DNA of 9,786 nucleotides, taken from NCBI GenBank assembly GCA_023390955.1, contig JAEWBW010000171.1, positions 1-9,786 of the forward strand. The letters are read 5' to 3'. A program made the position numbers and the translations under genes. The notes under the pieces were generated by a model, which was given only the letters and a program-made list of their open reading frames with translations, had not been told where the DNA came from and searched no databases. Source of the stretch: Pseudomonadota bacterium (GTDB lineage Bacteria; Pseudomonadota; Alphaproteobacteria; Rhizobiales; Xanthobacteraceae). This document shows, piece after piece, positions 1-7,566 of the stretch; position 1 is the stretch's first letter, and each line of letters begins with the position of its first letter.

Positions 1-635
<635 letters not shown>

Positions 636-645
636 GGGCACGGCT

Positions 646-764
646 GTCATCGCCCGCCTTGTGCGCAATTGCGCACTGGGAGCGGGCGATCCGGTATCCC
701 AGAGACCTCGCCTTCGCCACGGACGCCACGGCGTACTGGATACCCCGCCTTCGCGGGGTATGAC
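646..764. repeat. Composite palindromic intergenic repeat
   Basis: Nearly the whole gap between gcdH and the MBL gene is nested inverted repeats. Outer GTCAT (646-650) pairs with ATGAC (760-764). ATCGCCCGC (649-657) pairs with GCGGGCGAT (682-690) around a perfect 16-bp palindrome GTGCGCAATTGCGCAC (661-676). GGTATCC (693-699) pairs with GGATACC (738-744). TACCCCGC/GCGGGGTA (741-748/753-760) closes a 4-nt loop. Not all of these pairings can form at once, because several overlap. The look matches dispersed intergenic palindromes I recall from Bradyrhizobium genomes. It could fold in RNA as a 3' stabiliser or attenuator for gcdH, but no T-tract marks it as a classic terminator. Confidence 0.7.
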
Positions 765-799
765 GGCGGAGGTTGGGGTAGCAGTGCATAGGAAGTCTC

Positions 800-1723
800 A
801 TGTCCGACAACGACGACATCCCGTTCAACAAGAACTTCCCGCTCAAGCCCGGTGTCGTCGAAGAGGTGCGCCCCGGCGTGCGGCGCGTGCTCTGCAATAA
901 TCCGAGCCCGTTCACCTTTACCGGCACGGTCAGCTACATCGTCGGCACCGGCAAGGTCGCGATCATCGATCCCGGCCCGGACGATGCGGCACATGCGGCG
1001 GCGCTGCTCGATGCCGTCAAGGGCGAGACGGTGACGCACATTCTGGTCACCCACACCCATCGTGATCATTCGCCCAACACCCCCCGGATCAAGCAGGCGA
1101 CTGGCGCGACCGTCTATGCGGAGGGACCGCACCGCGCCTCGCGTCCGCGCTTCGAGAGCGAGAAGCATAATCCGGAGTCAGGCTCGGACCGCGACTTCGC
1201 GCCTGACGTGAAGGTCGCGCATGGCGACGTGATCGAGGGCGCCGGCTGGCGGCTCGAGGCCGTGGCGACGCCGGGCCACACTGCCAACCATCTCGCTTTC
1301 GCCTGGCCCGAGCGCAAATTCAACTTCGTCGGCGATCACGTCATGGGATGGTCGACCTCGATCGTGGCGCCGCCCGACGGCTCGATGATCGACTACATGG
1401 AATCGCTCGACCGGCTCGCCGCGCGCGACGAGGACCTCTACTTCTCCGGCCATGGCCCGGAGATTCCGGAAGGGCCGCGCTACGTCCGCTTCCTGAGCCG
1501 GCATCGCAGGGCACGCGAAGCCTCGATCCTGCATCGCCTCGCCAAGGGCGAGACCGATATCCCGACCATGGTGCGTGCGATCTATATTGGCATCGATCCC
1601 CGCCTGACGACGGCGGCCGGCTATTCCGTGCTGGCGCATCTGGAGGATCTGGTCGCGCGTGGCGTGGTAGCGACCGACGGCGATCCCGTGATCGGCGGCA
1701 CCTACCGGATGGCGAACGGCTGA
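800..1723 (+). CDS. MBL-fold metallo-hydrolase with C-terminal winged helix (LACTB2/glyoxalase II-like)
   Basis: A 307-residue, probably cytoplasmic metal-dependent hydrolase. The metallo-beta-lactamase signature is intact: THTHRDH at 84-90 gives H85, H87, D89 and H90, PGH gives H160, VGDH gives D179, and SGHG gives H218, so a two-metal site is expected. The last ~55 residues (about 250-305, PTMVRAIY...LAHLEDLVARGVV) look like the winged-helix tail found in LACTB2-type proteins (Pfam BLACT_WH). Family members act on thioesters, nucleic acids or other esters, and nothing here fixes the substrate. The ATG has AGGAAG (790-795) four bases upstream, which supports this start. It lies 164 bp after gcdH on the same strand, separated by a palindromic repeat, so co-transcription is possible but unproven. 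It is convergent with the DUF1499 gene, 10 bp away. Confidence 0.9.
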   Translation: MSDNDDIPFNKNFPLKPGVVEEVRPGVRRVLCNNPSPFTFTGTVSYIVGTGKVAIIDPGPDDAAHAAALLDAVKGETVTHILVTHTHRDHSPNTPRIKQATGATVYAEGPHRASRPRFESEKHNPESGSDRDFAPDVKVAHGDVIEGAGWRLEAVATPGHTANHLAFAWPERKFNFVGDHVMGWSTSIVAPPDGSMIDYMESLDRLAARDEDLYFSGHGPEIPEGPRYVRFLSRHRRAREASILHRLAKGETDIPTMVRAIYIGIDPRLTTAAGYSVLAHLEDLVARGVVATDGDPVIGGTYRMANG

Positions 1724-1736
1724 CGCTACCGCGTCA
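1721..1736. terminator. Small hairpin containing both convergent stop codons
   Basis: TGACGC (1721-1726) and GCGTCA (1731-1736) form a perfect 6-bp stem around TACC. The left arm begins with the TGA of the MBL gene. The right arm ends with the complement of the TGA of the DUF1499 gene. No strong U-tract follows on either strand, so a terminator role is weakly supported. Confidence 0.35.
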
Positions 1737-2588
1737 CTTCTTCACCGTCTTCGCAGGCGCCTTCGGCGGGGTCACCGGCGTCTTCTTCACCGGCTTCAGT
1801 GCATCGGCGTCGGCGGCGGTGTTCAGATCCTCGATGAACTTGCTGATGCGCGCGGCATTGCTGCCGAGGTCGCTTTCGAAATAGCGCGAGGCGGAGCGGA
1901 TATCGACGCGGGAATCATCGCCGTCGGCGATGATCCTGATCGAGATGTCCTCGCGAAATCCCATGATCGGCGAGCGCGCCACGGCTTCGATGCGGCCAAT
2001 GCGGCGCGGCGGCTGCGGCGCGCGCTCGTCGCTCACCAGCCATTTGCGCTTGGTGCCGAGTTGCCGCGACAGCGCAGAGGCGCGGTCGACGGGAATCTCG
2101 AGCTCGATCGGCTCGATGTCCGGATAGAACTGGCGCTGCTGGTCGGCCGAATAAAGACCGGCATAGACGGCCGGATTGGCGCCCTCGCCGGTGCGCAGGC
2201 GCGCCAGCGCGTCGAAGCGCGGCGGGTCGATCGGATCGGTGGTGATGTCGTGGATCGCCGGCAGCTTGCGGTATTGCAGGGCGAGATAGGCGGGATAGGC
2301 CAGGATCGCCGCGTCGATCACGAAGGCAAGCAGGATGCGCGCCATGCCGCGCGAGCCGTTCTGCCAGATCGCTGCAAAGCCGGCGAGCCCGAACAGGATG
2401 GAGAGACCGGCGATCGCAAGCCCGCCGAAGAAGGTCGCCAGCGCCGGCTTGATCTCCAGGAAGCCGAAGCGGACGATGATGACCGACACCACCACCGCAA
2501 CCACAGCGAATACGGCGAGGTTACGCGCCCAGGTGGCGAGGCCGGACACGGGCTCCGACTGGTAGGGAGCGGAAAACCTGCGGGCCAT
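1734..2588 (-). CDS. DUF1499 domain membrane protein
   Basis: A 284-residue inner-membrane protein of unknown function. I chose the start at MARRFSAPYQ because the upstream 25 codons to a possible start at 2663 are low-complexity (Pro/Ala/Arg-rich) and do not look conserved. Neither start has a strong Shine-Dalgarno, so the longer form (309 aa) cannot be excluded. Hydrophobic segments lie at about 23-42, 50-74 and 82-104, followed by a soluble region from about 112 to 255 (IHDITTDPIDPPRF, FYPDIEPIELEI, GFREDISIRI, VDIRSASRY, FIEDLN). That region matches DUF1499 as I know it, and arrangements of membrane segments plus DUF1499 occur in alphaproteobacteria. The C-terminus is a Lys/Pro-rich tail ending PAKTVKK. 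It has no functional link visible to its neighbours. It lies downstream of the acyl-CoA ligase on the same strand, with a 167-bp gap carrying a palindrome. Confidence 0.85.
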   Translation of the reverse strand: MARRFSAPYQSEPVSGLATWARNLAVFAVVAVVVSVIIVRFGFLEIKPALATFFGGLAIAGLSILFGLAGFAAIWQNGSRGMARILLAFVIDAAILAYPAYLALQYRKLPAIHDITTDPIDPPRFDALARLRTGEGANPAVYAGLYSADQQRQFYPDIEPIELEIPVDRASALSRQLGTKRKWLVSDERAPQPPRRIGRIEAVARSPIMGFREDISIRIIADGDDSRVDIRSASRYFESDLGSNAARISKFIEDLNTAADADALKPVKKTPVTPPKAPAKTVKK

Positions 2589-2706
2589 CGGTGGAGCTCT
2601 GCCGGAGTTTAGAGGTGGCGCCGCGCGAAACAGCAGTGACGGCCGGATGGCTGTTGAGACCATGCCCGGCCGGCAAATTCAAGCGGTTCCGGGTTGCAAC
2701 GGCCGC

Positions 2707-2739
2707 CATTCCGGGGCGCCCGAAGGCGAGCCCGGAATG
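2707..2739. repeat. Inverted repeat between ligase and DUF1499 genes
   Basis: CATTCCGGG (2707-2715) is exactly repeated inverted as CCCGGAATG (2731-2739). The 15-base interior can add a partial GCC/GGC stem. It sits 16 bp past the stop of the acyl-CoA ligase on the minus strand. It resembles dispersed REP-like palindromes I recall from Bradyrhizobium. It may also stop or stabilise ligase transcripts, although no clear T-run follows. Confidence 0.6.
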
Positions 2740-2755
2740 ATGTGTGTAGGTCGGC

Positions 2756-4384
2756 TTACGCCGCCGCGTTCGGGAAGCGGTAGTCCTTGAACTGGTCGCG
2801 CAGCGCGGTCTTCAGGATCTTGCCCGTAGCCGTGTGCGGGATGCCTTCGACGAAGGCGACGTCGTCGGGCATCCACCACTTCGCGATCTTGCCGTCCATG
2901 AACTTCAGGATGTCCTCGCGGCTGGCCTGCTGGCCCTGCTTGAGCTGCACGATCAGCAGCGGACGCTCGTCCCATTTGGGATGGAAGACGCCGATCACGG
3001 CGGCCTCGGCGACTGCGGGATGGCCGACCGCGAGGTTTTCCAGGTCGATCGAGGAGATCCACTCGCCGCCGGACTTGATCACGTCCTTGGAGCGGTCGGT
3101 GATCCGCATGTAGCCGTCTTCGTCGATGGTCGAGACGTCGCCGGTGTCGAAGAAGCCGTTCTCGTCGAGGATGTTGGTGTCGACGCGGAAATAGGCTTTC
3201 GCAACGGCGGGGCCGGAGACCTTGAGGCGGCCGAAGGTCTTGCCGTCCCAGGGCAGCTCCTTGCCGGCATCGTCGGTGATCTTCATCTGCACGGCAAACG
3301 GCGCATAGCCCTGCATCTGCAGCACGTCGAGCCGCTCATCGCCGGTTGCATCGGAGAATGGCGGCTTCAGTGCCGCGACGCTGCCGATCGGGCTCATCTC
3401 GGTCATGCCCCAGGCGTGGCGCACGTTGGAGCCCATGTCGAGGAAGGCCTTGATCATGGAGCGCGGCATCGCCGAGCCGCCGCAGATCACCATTTTCAGG
3501 TGCGGCAGCTTCAGATTGTTGGCGGCCATGTGCTGGAGCAGCATCAGCCACACCGTCGGCACGCCCGCGGTGTGCGTGACCTTCTCGGTGGAGAGCAGTT
3601 CATAGACCGAGGCGCCGTCGAGCTTGGCGCCGGGCATCACCAGCTTGGTGCCTTGCGAAGGCGCGGAGAAGGCGATGCCCCAGCTGTTGGCATGGAACAA
3701 GGGCACCACCGGCAGCATTGTCTCGGAGGCACTGGTGCCGAGCGCATCGACATTGTTGGCCATCAGCGCGTGCAGCACGTTGGAGCGATGCGAATACAGG
3801 ACACCCTTGGGATCGCCCGTCGTGCCGGACGTGTAGCACATCGCGGCTGCCGTGTTCTCGTCGAAGTCCTTCCACTTGAAATTGCCGTCAGCGTCCGCGA
3901 TCCAGTCCTCGTAGGCGACCACGTTCTTCAGCGTGGTCTGCGGCATGTGCGCCTTGTCGGTCAGCACGACGTAGCGCTCCACGCTCGGCAGCTTGTCGGC
4001 GATCTTTTCCAGCACCGGAACGAAGGTGATGTCGGTCATCACGATGCGGTCCTGCGCATGGTTGATGATCCAGGCGATCTGCTCCGGGAAAAGCCGCGGA
4101 TTGACGGTATGGCAGATGGCGCCGATGCCCATGATGCCGTACCAGACCTCGAGGTGGCGCCAGGTGTTCCACGCGATGGTGGCGACGCGGTCGCCGAGCT
4201 TGATGCCGTCGCGCTCCAGCACCTGCGAGACCTTGAGCGCGCGCTTGTGGATTTCGGCATAATTGGTGCGATGGATCGGCCCTTCGACCGACCGGGTGAC
4301 CACCTCCTGCTTGCCATGAATCTTCGCGGCGTGTTCGATGATCCGGTGGCAGAGCAGGGGCCAATCTTGCATCAAACCAAGCAT
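2756..4384 (-). CDS. Acyl-CoA ligase, AlkK/DmdB type (AMP-forming)
   Basis: A 542-residue member of the ANL superfamily. It would activate a fatty or short acyl acid with ATP to the acyl-AMP and then the CoA thioester. The start is set by GGAGGAA (4392-4398 on the minus strand) seven bases before an ATG that gives MLGLMQDWPL, the MLG-type N-terminus of AlkK-like ligases; an ATG 11 codons upstream lacks this support. Motifs (numbered from this start): P-loop YTSGTTGDPKG at 184-194, GMTE at 326-329, TGD at 414-416 followed by the hinge region DGYMRITDRSKD, and HTATGKILK with the C-terminal catalytic Lys at 522. All key residues are present and the length is normal. Close relatives are often named medium/long-chain fatty-acid or 3-(methylthio)propionyl-CoA ligase. 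The substrate is not fixed by sequence alone. It diverges from the extensin-family gene over a very short gap. Confidence 0.93.
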   Translation of the reverse strand: MLGLMQDWPLLCHRIIEHAAKIHGKQEVVTRSVEGPIHRTNYAEIHKRALKVSQVLERDGIKLGDRVATIAWNTWRHLEVWYGIMGIGAICHTVNPRLFPEQIAWIINHAQDRIVMTDITFVPVLEKIADKLPSVERYVVLTDKAHMPQTTLKNVVAYEDWIADADGNFKWKDFDENTAAAMCYTSGTTGDPKGVLYSHRSNVLHALMANNVDALGTSASETMLPVVPLFHANSWGIAFSAPSQGTKLVMPGAKLDGASVYELLSTEKVTHTAGVPTVWLMLLQHMAANNLKLPHLKMVICGGSAMPRSMIKAFLDMGSNVRHAWGMTEMSPIGSVAALKPPFSDATGDERLDVLQMQGYAPFAVQMKITDDAGKELPWDGKTFGRLKVSGPAVAKAYFRVDTNILDENGFFDTGDVSTIDEDGYMRITDRSKDVIKSGGEWISSIDLENLAVGHPAVAEAAVIGVFHPKWDERPLLIVQLKQGQQASREDILKFMDGKIAKWWMPDDVAFVEGIPHTATGKILKTALRDQFKDYRFPNAAA

Positions 4385-4431
4385 TCCGACGTTCCTCCGA
4401 AAGTTCGCTGGGCGCATTACCGCTCTCAGCG
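4385..4431. promoter_or_regulatory. Short divergent gap with ligase ribosome-binding site
   Basis: Only 47 bp separate the two divergent start codons (65 bp if the extensin-family gene starts at 4450). It holds the strong minus-strand GGAGGAA at 4392-4398. No clear -35/-10 pair was recognised on either strand. At least one promoter probably lies within the opposing gene, or the two overlap. Confidence 0.45.
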
Positions 4432-5523
4432 ATGGGCCAAAGAATTGTCATGAGTTTTAGCCTGCCGAACATTGGCCGCAAATGGTCTTGTCGCGGCATA
4501 ATGGCCGCGTCGGCGGCAATAGTTACCGTCGCGCTCGGCACAGCCCCGGCAGAGGCGCGCAGAAGCTATGGTGCGCCGCTGGATTTGTTCGGCTTCACGC
4601 CGCCCAAGCCGCGCAAGGTGGAACATTCGGCCAAGATTCCCCTGCCGAGGCCTCGTCCGGCGGAGGCGCCGCAGGCGACGCCGGAGCGGCCCGCGGCCGC
4701 GCAGGAAAAGCCCGCCGCCGACACCAAGCCTACCGCCGAAAAGCCTGCCGAGCCGCCCGCGCCCGCCGAGAAGCAGGCCTCGGCCTGCCGGCTGGCTTTG
4801 ACCGAGGAGATCGCGCTCGCGCCCTCCATCCCGGACATCAAGGGTCCCGGCGGCTGCGGCGGCGAGGACCTGGTGCGGCTGGAGGCGATCGTCCTCCCCG
4901 ACAAGCGCAAGGTCCCGGTCAAGCCGGCAGCGATCCTCCGCTGCACCATGGCGTCGGCCATTGCCGACTGGGTCCGGACCGACATCGCACCGCTCGCCAC
5001 GAGCCTCGGCAGCACCGTCAGCGAGCTCGACAATTTCGATTCGTTCGAGTGCCGCGGCCGCAACCGCGTCGCCGGCGCCATGCTGTCCGAGCACGGCCGC
5101 GCCAACGCGCTGGATGTGCGCGCCTTCAAGCTCGCCAACGGGCAGTCGGTCAATCTGACCGATCGCGGCGTCGCGCGGGATGTGCGCGAACGCGTGCTGC
5201 ATTCGGTCTGCAGCCGCTTTTCGACCGTGCTGGGGCCGGGGTCGGACTGGTACCACGAGGACCATATCCATCTCGACATCATGCAGCGGCGCAACGACTA
5301 CCGCATCTGCCAATGGAACGTCTGGGATCCGCTGCCGCGCATCGCGCCGTTGCTGCCGGCCGAGCGGCCCGAGGAAGCGCCGCCGCGCGAGGTGGCGGCC
5401 AAATCCGACGGCAAGCCGGACGCGGCGAAGTCGGAGGCAGCCAAGGACAAGGCGGATGAAGACGAGGAGCCCGAGAAGCCCGCGCCTCCCGCACCCAAGC
5501 CGGCAACAAAAAAGCGCCGGTAA
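4432..5523 (+). CDS. Extensin-family exported protein (Extensin-like C-terminal domain)
   Basis: A 363-residue, probably periplasmic protein. The N-terminus is signal-peptide-like: basic residues, then GIMAASAAIVTVALG, then APAEA with likely cleavage after residue 42. Residues ~55-118 are a Pro/Ala/Lys/Glu-rich linker. The globular domain spans ~119-305 and ends near WDPLPRIAPLLP. It matches the Extensin-like C-terminal family (PF06904 as I recall), a bacterial family despite the plant-derived name. The domain carries H221-x6-D228 and WYHEDHIHLD (H275, H278, H280, D282), an arrangement like the zinc ligands of M15 peptidoglycan peptidases. Metal-dependent cell-wall cleavage is therefore an inference. 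Six cysteines (119, 142, 171, 207, 260, 293) could form disulfides. A charged Lys/Glu/Pro tail follows. The start is uncertain: neither 4432 nor the ATG at 4450 has a strong Shine-Dalgarno, and both keep the signal peptide. The last four codons lie within a terminator stem. Confidence 0.88.
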   Translation: MGQRIVMSFSLPNIGRKWSCRGIMAASAAIVTVALGTAPAEARRSYGAPLDLFGFTPPKPRKVEHSAKIPLPRPRPAEAPQATPERPAAAQEKPAADTKPTAEKPAEPPAPAEKQASACRLALTEEIALAPSIPDIKGPGGCGGEDLVRLEAIVLPDKRKVPVKPAAILRCTMASAIADWVRTDIAPLATSLGSTVSELDNFDSFECRGRNRVAGAMLSEHGRANALDVRAFKLANGQSVNLTDRGVARDVRERVLHSVCSRFSTVLGPGSDWYHEDHIHLDIMQRRNDYRICQWNVWDPLPRIAPLLPAERPEEAPPREVAAKSDGKPDAAKSEAAKDKADEDEEPEKPAPPAPKPATKKRR

Positions 5524-5536
5524 AACCGGCGCTTTT
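5510..5536. terminator. Bidirectional intrinsic terminator overlapping the extensin-family stop codon
   Basis: AAAAGCGCCGGT (5510-5521) pairs perfectly with ACCGGCGCTTTT (5525-5536) across a 3-nt loop, giving a 12-bp stem. On the plus strand it ends in four T. On the minus strand the run is six T (complement of 5508-5513), which would end the L,D-transpeptidase transcript 24 bp past its stop. The stop TAA (5521-5523) of the plus-strand gene starts at the stem's last base and runs into the loop. Confidence 0.88.
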
Positions 5537-5559
5537 GAATGTCAGAGATCAGCAGGCGA

Positions 5560-6249
5560 TCAGTAGCTGCCGGCCTGGCCGGTGCTGCCGCCACCCTGCA
5601 GCGCGAGCCGCGAGTTGTACGGGGAGTCGCCGTGCTTCGGCTCGAGCACCACGACGAGGGTGCCAACCTTGACGCGATCATAGAGATCGATCGCGTCCTC
5701 GTTGGTCAGGCGGATGCAGCCTGATGAGATCGAGGCGCCGATATATTCCGGCTGGTTGGTGCCGTGGATACGGAACAGCGTGTCTTTCCCGCCGGAATAA
5801 AGATAGATCGCGCGCGAGCCCATCGGATTGTCCGGACCGGGGGCAACATAGGTCGGCACGCCGAGGCGCGAAATTTCACCCGGGGTCGGATGCCAGGCCG
5901 GCCACTCAGTCTTGCTGCCCACCTTGGCAATGCCGGACCAGGCCATTGCCTCTTCGCCGACGGTGATGCCGTAACGGATCGCCTTGCCGCCATCCTGCAC
6001 GAAATAGAGATAATGGTTGTCGGAATCGACCACGATCGAGCCCGGCGACTCCTTGCGGTGGTAATCGACGATGGCGCGACGGAAGGGCTCGGCGACCGGG
6101 GTCTTCTCATACCTGACCTTGGCCAGCAGATCCTTGTCCTTCGGCTTGAAGTTCTGGGTGTTGGTGGCCTCGAAATGGGTGGCCTGCATGCAGCCCGACA
6201 GCGTGAAGCCGGCGGCCAAGATTCCCAACATTACTTTCAGCGGCGACAT
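5560..6249 (-). CDS. L,D-transpeptidase lipoprotein (YkuD/ErfK family)
   Basis: A 229-residue exported protein. The N-terminus MSPLKVMLGILAAGFTLSGC has a lipobox (LSGC), so Cys20 is the likely lipidated residue. The residue after it is Met, not Asp. The YkuD catalytic domain runs from about 70 to 203 (SIVVDSDNHYLYFV to VGTLVVVLEP). It holds the signature HGTN (162-165) and SSGCIRL (175-181), with His162 and nucleophile Cys178. The family makes 3-3 peptidoglycan cross-links or attaches proteins to peptidoglycan, and the lipid anchor would place the enzyme on a membrane facing the periplasm. A Gly/Ser-rich tail follows the domain. A weak GGAA-type ribosome site lies about eight bases before the ATG. 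It converges on the extensin-family gene and shares its terminator. A different cell-envelope role, such as coupling an outer-membrane protein, cannot be ruled out. Confidence 0.93.
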   Translation of the reverse strand: MSPLKVMLGILAAGFTLSGCMQATHFEATNTQNFKPKDKDLLAKVRYEKTPVAEPFRRAIVDYHRKESPGSIVVDSDNHYLYFVQDGGKAIRYGITVGEEAMAWSGIAKVGSKTEWPAWHPTPGEISRLGVPTYVAPGPDNPMGSRAIYLYSGGKDTLFRIHGTNQPEYIGASISSGCIRLTNEDAIDLYDRVKVGTLVVVLEPKHGDSPYNSRLALQGGGSTGQAGSY

Positions 6250-6588
6250 GGGCTTGGTTCCAATCGAACAAATATGTCGCGGAAGTCCCGAGCTTCAGCC
6301 CAGTTCCACGATTCCGATGGCCACCATTATCGTCGAAATCTGCCATATTTCCAGCGTTTCGGACCTTATCCCGCGCTGCAAGGCCGAGGCTGTGGCTCTT
6401 GTGCCACAAATTTTGCACAGACCGGTTCCCTTTTGGGGAAGAATGCCGCAGCTGGCGTATCTGTGCCACATTTGCACCACCAGACGGCCACAAATGCAAA
6501 TGACCCGTTAAAGCGGTTGTCATCATGAACTTGTCAGAATCGCGCTAAGGGCTTTCTTGGTGACGTCGCAGGCCTGCTGGAGTTGTTC
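6250..6588. promoter_or_regulatory. Divergent intergenic region upstream of ldt and corA genes
   Basis: This 339-bp gap contains no credible gene on either strand. It should carry the promoters of the divergent L,D-transpeptidase and CorA genes. It is more AT-rich than its surroundings. Its most regular content is the GCCACA-type repeat set at 6391-6502. I saw no confident -35/-10 pair, and I do not recognise an M-box magnesium riboswitch by eye. Confidence 0.5.
6391..6502. repeat. GCCACA-type degenerate repeats upstream of corA
   Basis: Three related plus-strand units occur: TGTGCCACAAATTTTGCACA (6400-6419), TGTGCCACATTTGCACCA (6462-6479) and GGCCACAAATGCAAATG (6487-6502 region). The GCCAC cores start at 6403, 6465 and 6488, spaced 62 and about 22-23 bp apart, close to whole helical turns. 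An inverted TGTGGC at 6391-6396 pairs with GCCACA at 6403-6408. This could be an operator array, but it is unproven. Confidence 0.4.
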
Positions 6589-7566
6589 ATGTTTTCGGTG
6601 TTCGTCCCCTCCGGGTCCGCCCTGAAGAAGGCCGTCATCGACGATCTCAGCGTGCTGCCTGAAAACGCCGTCTGGATCGATCTCTTCAATCCCACCCCCG
6701 CCGAGGACAAGGCGGTGGAGCATTTGGCGGGTATCGCGATCCCGACCCGGGAAGACATGCAGGAGATCGAGATCTCCAGCCGTCTCTATATCGAGAACGG
6801 CGCGCGCTACATGACCGCGACGTTGATGTGCCATTCCGACACCGACATGCCCCGGACCACGGCGGTGACCTTCATCCTCGGCGACCATCGCCTGGTCACG
6901 GTGCGCTACGACCTGCCGAAGCCGTTCGCCCTGGTGGAGGCCAAGCTCGCCCGGTCCTGCACCCCGAGCATCACCGGCGAAATGGTGCTGATGGAGCTCC
7001 TGGACGCCGTGATCGACCGCTGCGCCGACATCCTGGAGCGCTGCGGTGCCGAGATCGACCAGGTCTCGCACGATATCTTCGAGCCGGAGAGCGAGCGCCA
7101 TGGCCACGCCAAGCAATATTCGCAGATCCTGATCTCGATCGGCCGCAAGGGCGATCTGACCTCCAAGGTCCGCGAGAGCCTGGTCTCGATCGGCCGCGTC
7201 GTCGCTTTCCTGTCGGCGGTGGTGGAAGGCGTGAAATGGTCGAAGGACATGCGCGAGCAGCTCAAGACCATGCAGCGCGACGTGGCCTCGCTGACCGACC
7301 ACGCCTCCTATCTCTCCAGCAAGATCACCTTCGTGCTCGACGCCATGCTCGGCGTCGTCAACCTTGAACAGAACAACATCATCAAGCTGTTTTCGGTCAT
7401 GGCTGTTGTCCTGATGCCGCCGACGCTGATCGCTTCGATCTACGGCATGAACTTCAAGTCGATGCCGGAGCTCGAATGGGCGCACGGCTATCCGATGGCG
7501 ATCGTGATGATGCTGTTCGCGGCCATCGTTCCGTACTGGATCTTCAAGTGGAAGAAGTGGCTGTGA
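6589..7566 (+). CDS. corA: CorA-family magnesium/divalent-cation transporter
   Basis: A 325-residue inner-membrane channel of the CorA/2-TM-GxN family, which takes up Mg2+ (sometimes Co2+ or Ni2+) as a pentamer. GGAG (6579-6582) six bases before the ATG at 6589 sets the start; an in-frame TTG at 6583 overlaps that spacer and is less likely. The long cytoplasmic N-terminal domain (1 to about 262) includes the helical stretch that forms the funnel. TM1 is about 265-285 and ends in the signature YGMNFKSMPELEW, with GMN at 286-288. TM2 is about 301-319, then the basic tail KWKKWL. The pore-loop signature and length are normal. Substrate is by family only, so Zn2+ export (ZntB-like) is a lesser alternative. 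It stands alone, with no same-strand gene close upstream and a 264-bp gap downstream. Confidence 0.93.
   Translation: MFSVFVPSGSALKKAVIDDLSVLPENAVWIDLFNPTPAEDKAVEHLAGIAIPTREDMQEIEISSRLYIENGARYMTATLMCHSDTDMPRTTAVTFILGDHRLVTVRYDLPKPFALVEAKLARSCTPSITGEMVLMELLDAVIDRCADILERCGAEIDQVSHDIFEPESERHGHAKQYSQILISIGRKGDLTSKVRESLVSIGRVVAFLSAVVEGVKWSKDMREQLKTMQRDVASLTDHASYLSSKITFVLDAMLGVVNLEQNNIIKLFSVMAVVLMPPTLIASIYGMNFKSMPELEWAHGYPMAIVMMLFAAIVPYWIFKWKKWL

Noticed and set aside
2834..4453. Long plus-strand open frame (539 codons) opposite the acyl-CoA ligase
   Set aside because: It is antisense to a gene with all ANL motifs. Its translation is His/Asp/Gly/Val-rich and lacks domains, as expected from the opposite strand of a high-GC gene.
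5764..6528. Plus-strand open frame of 254 codons opposite the L,D-transpeptidase and its upstream gap
   Set aside because: It is antisense to the catalytic domain and has no ribosome site or recognisable domain. It runs through the AT-richer intergenic region only because stops are rare in that frame.
6250..6588. Magnesium-responsive riboswitch (M-box) upstream of corA
   Set aside because: The gap and the gene would fit the idea, but I could not identify the conserved M-box helices by eye. A covariance-model scan would be needed to claim it.
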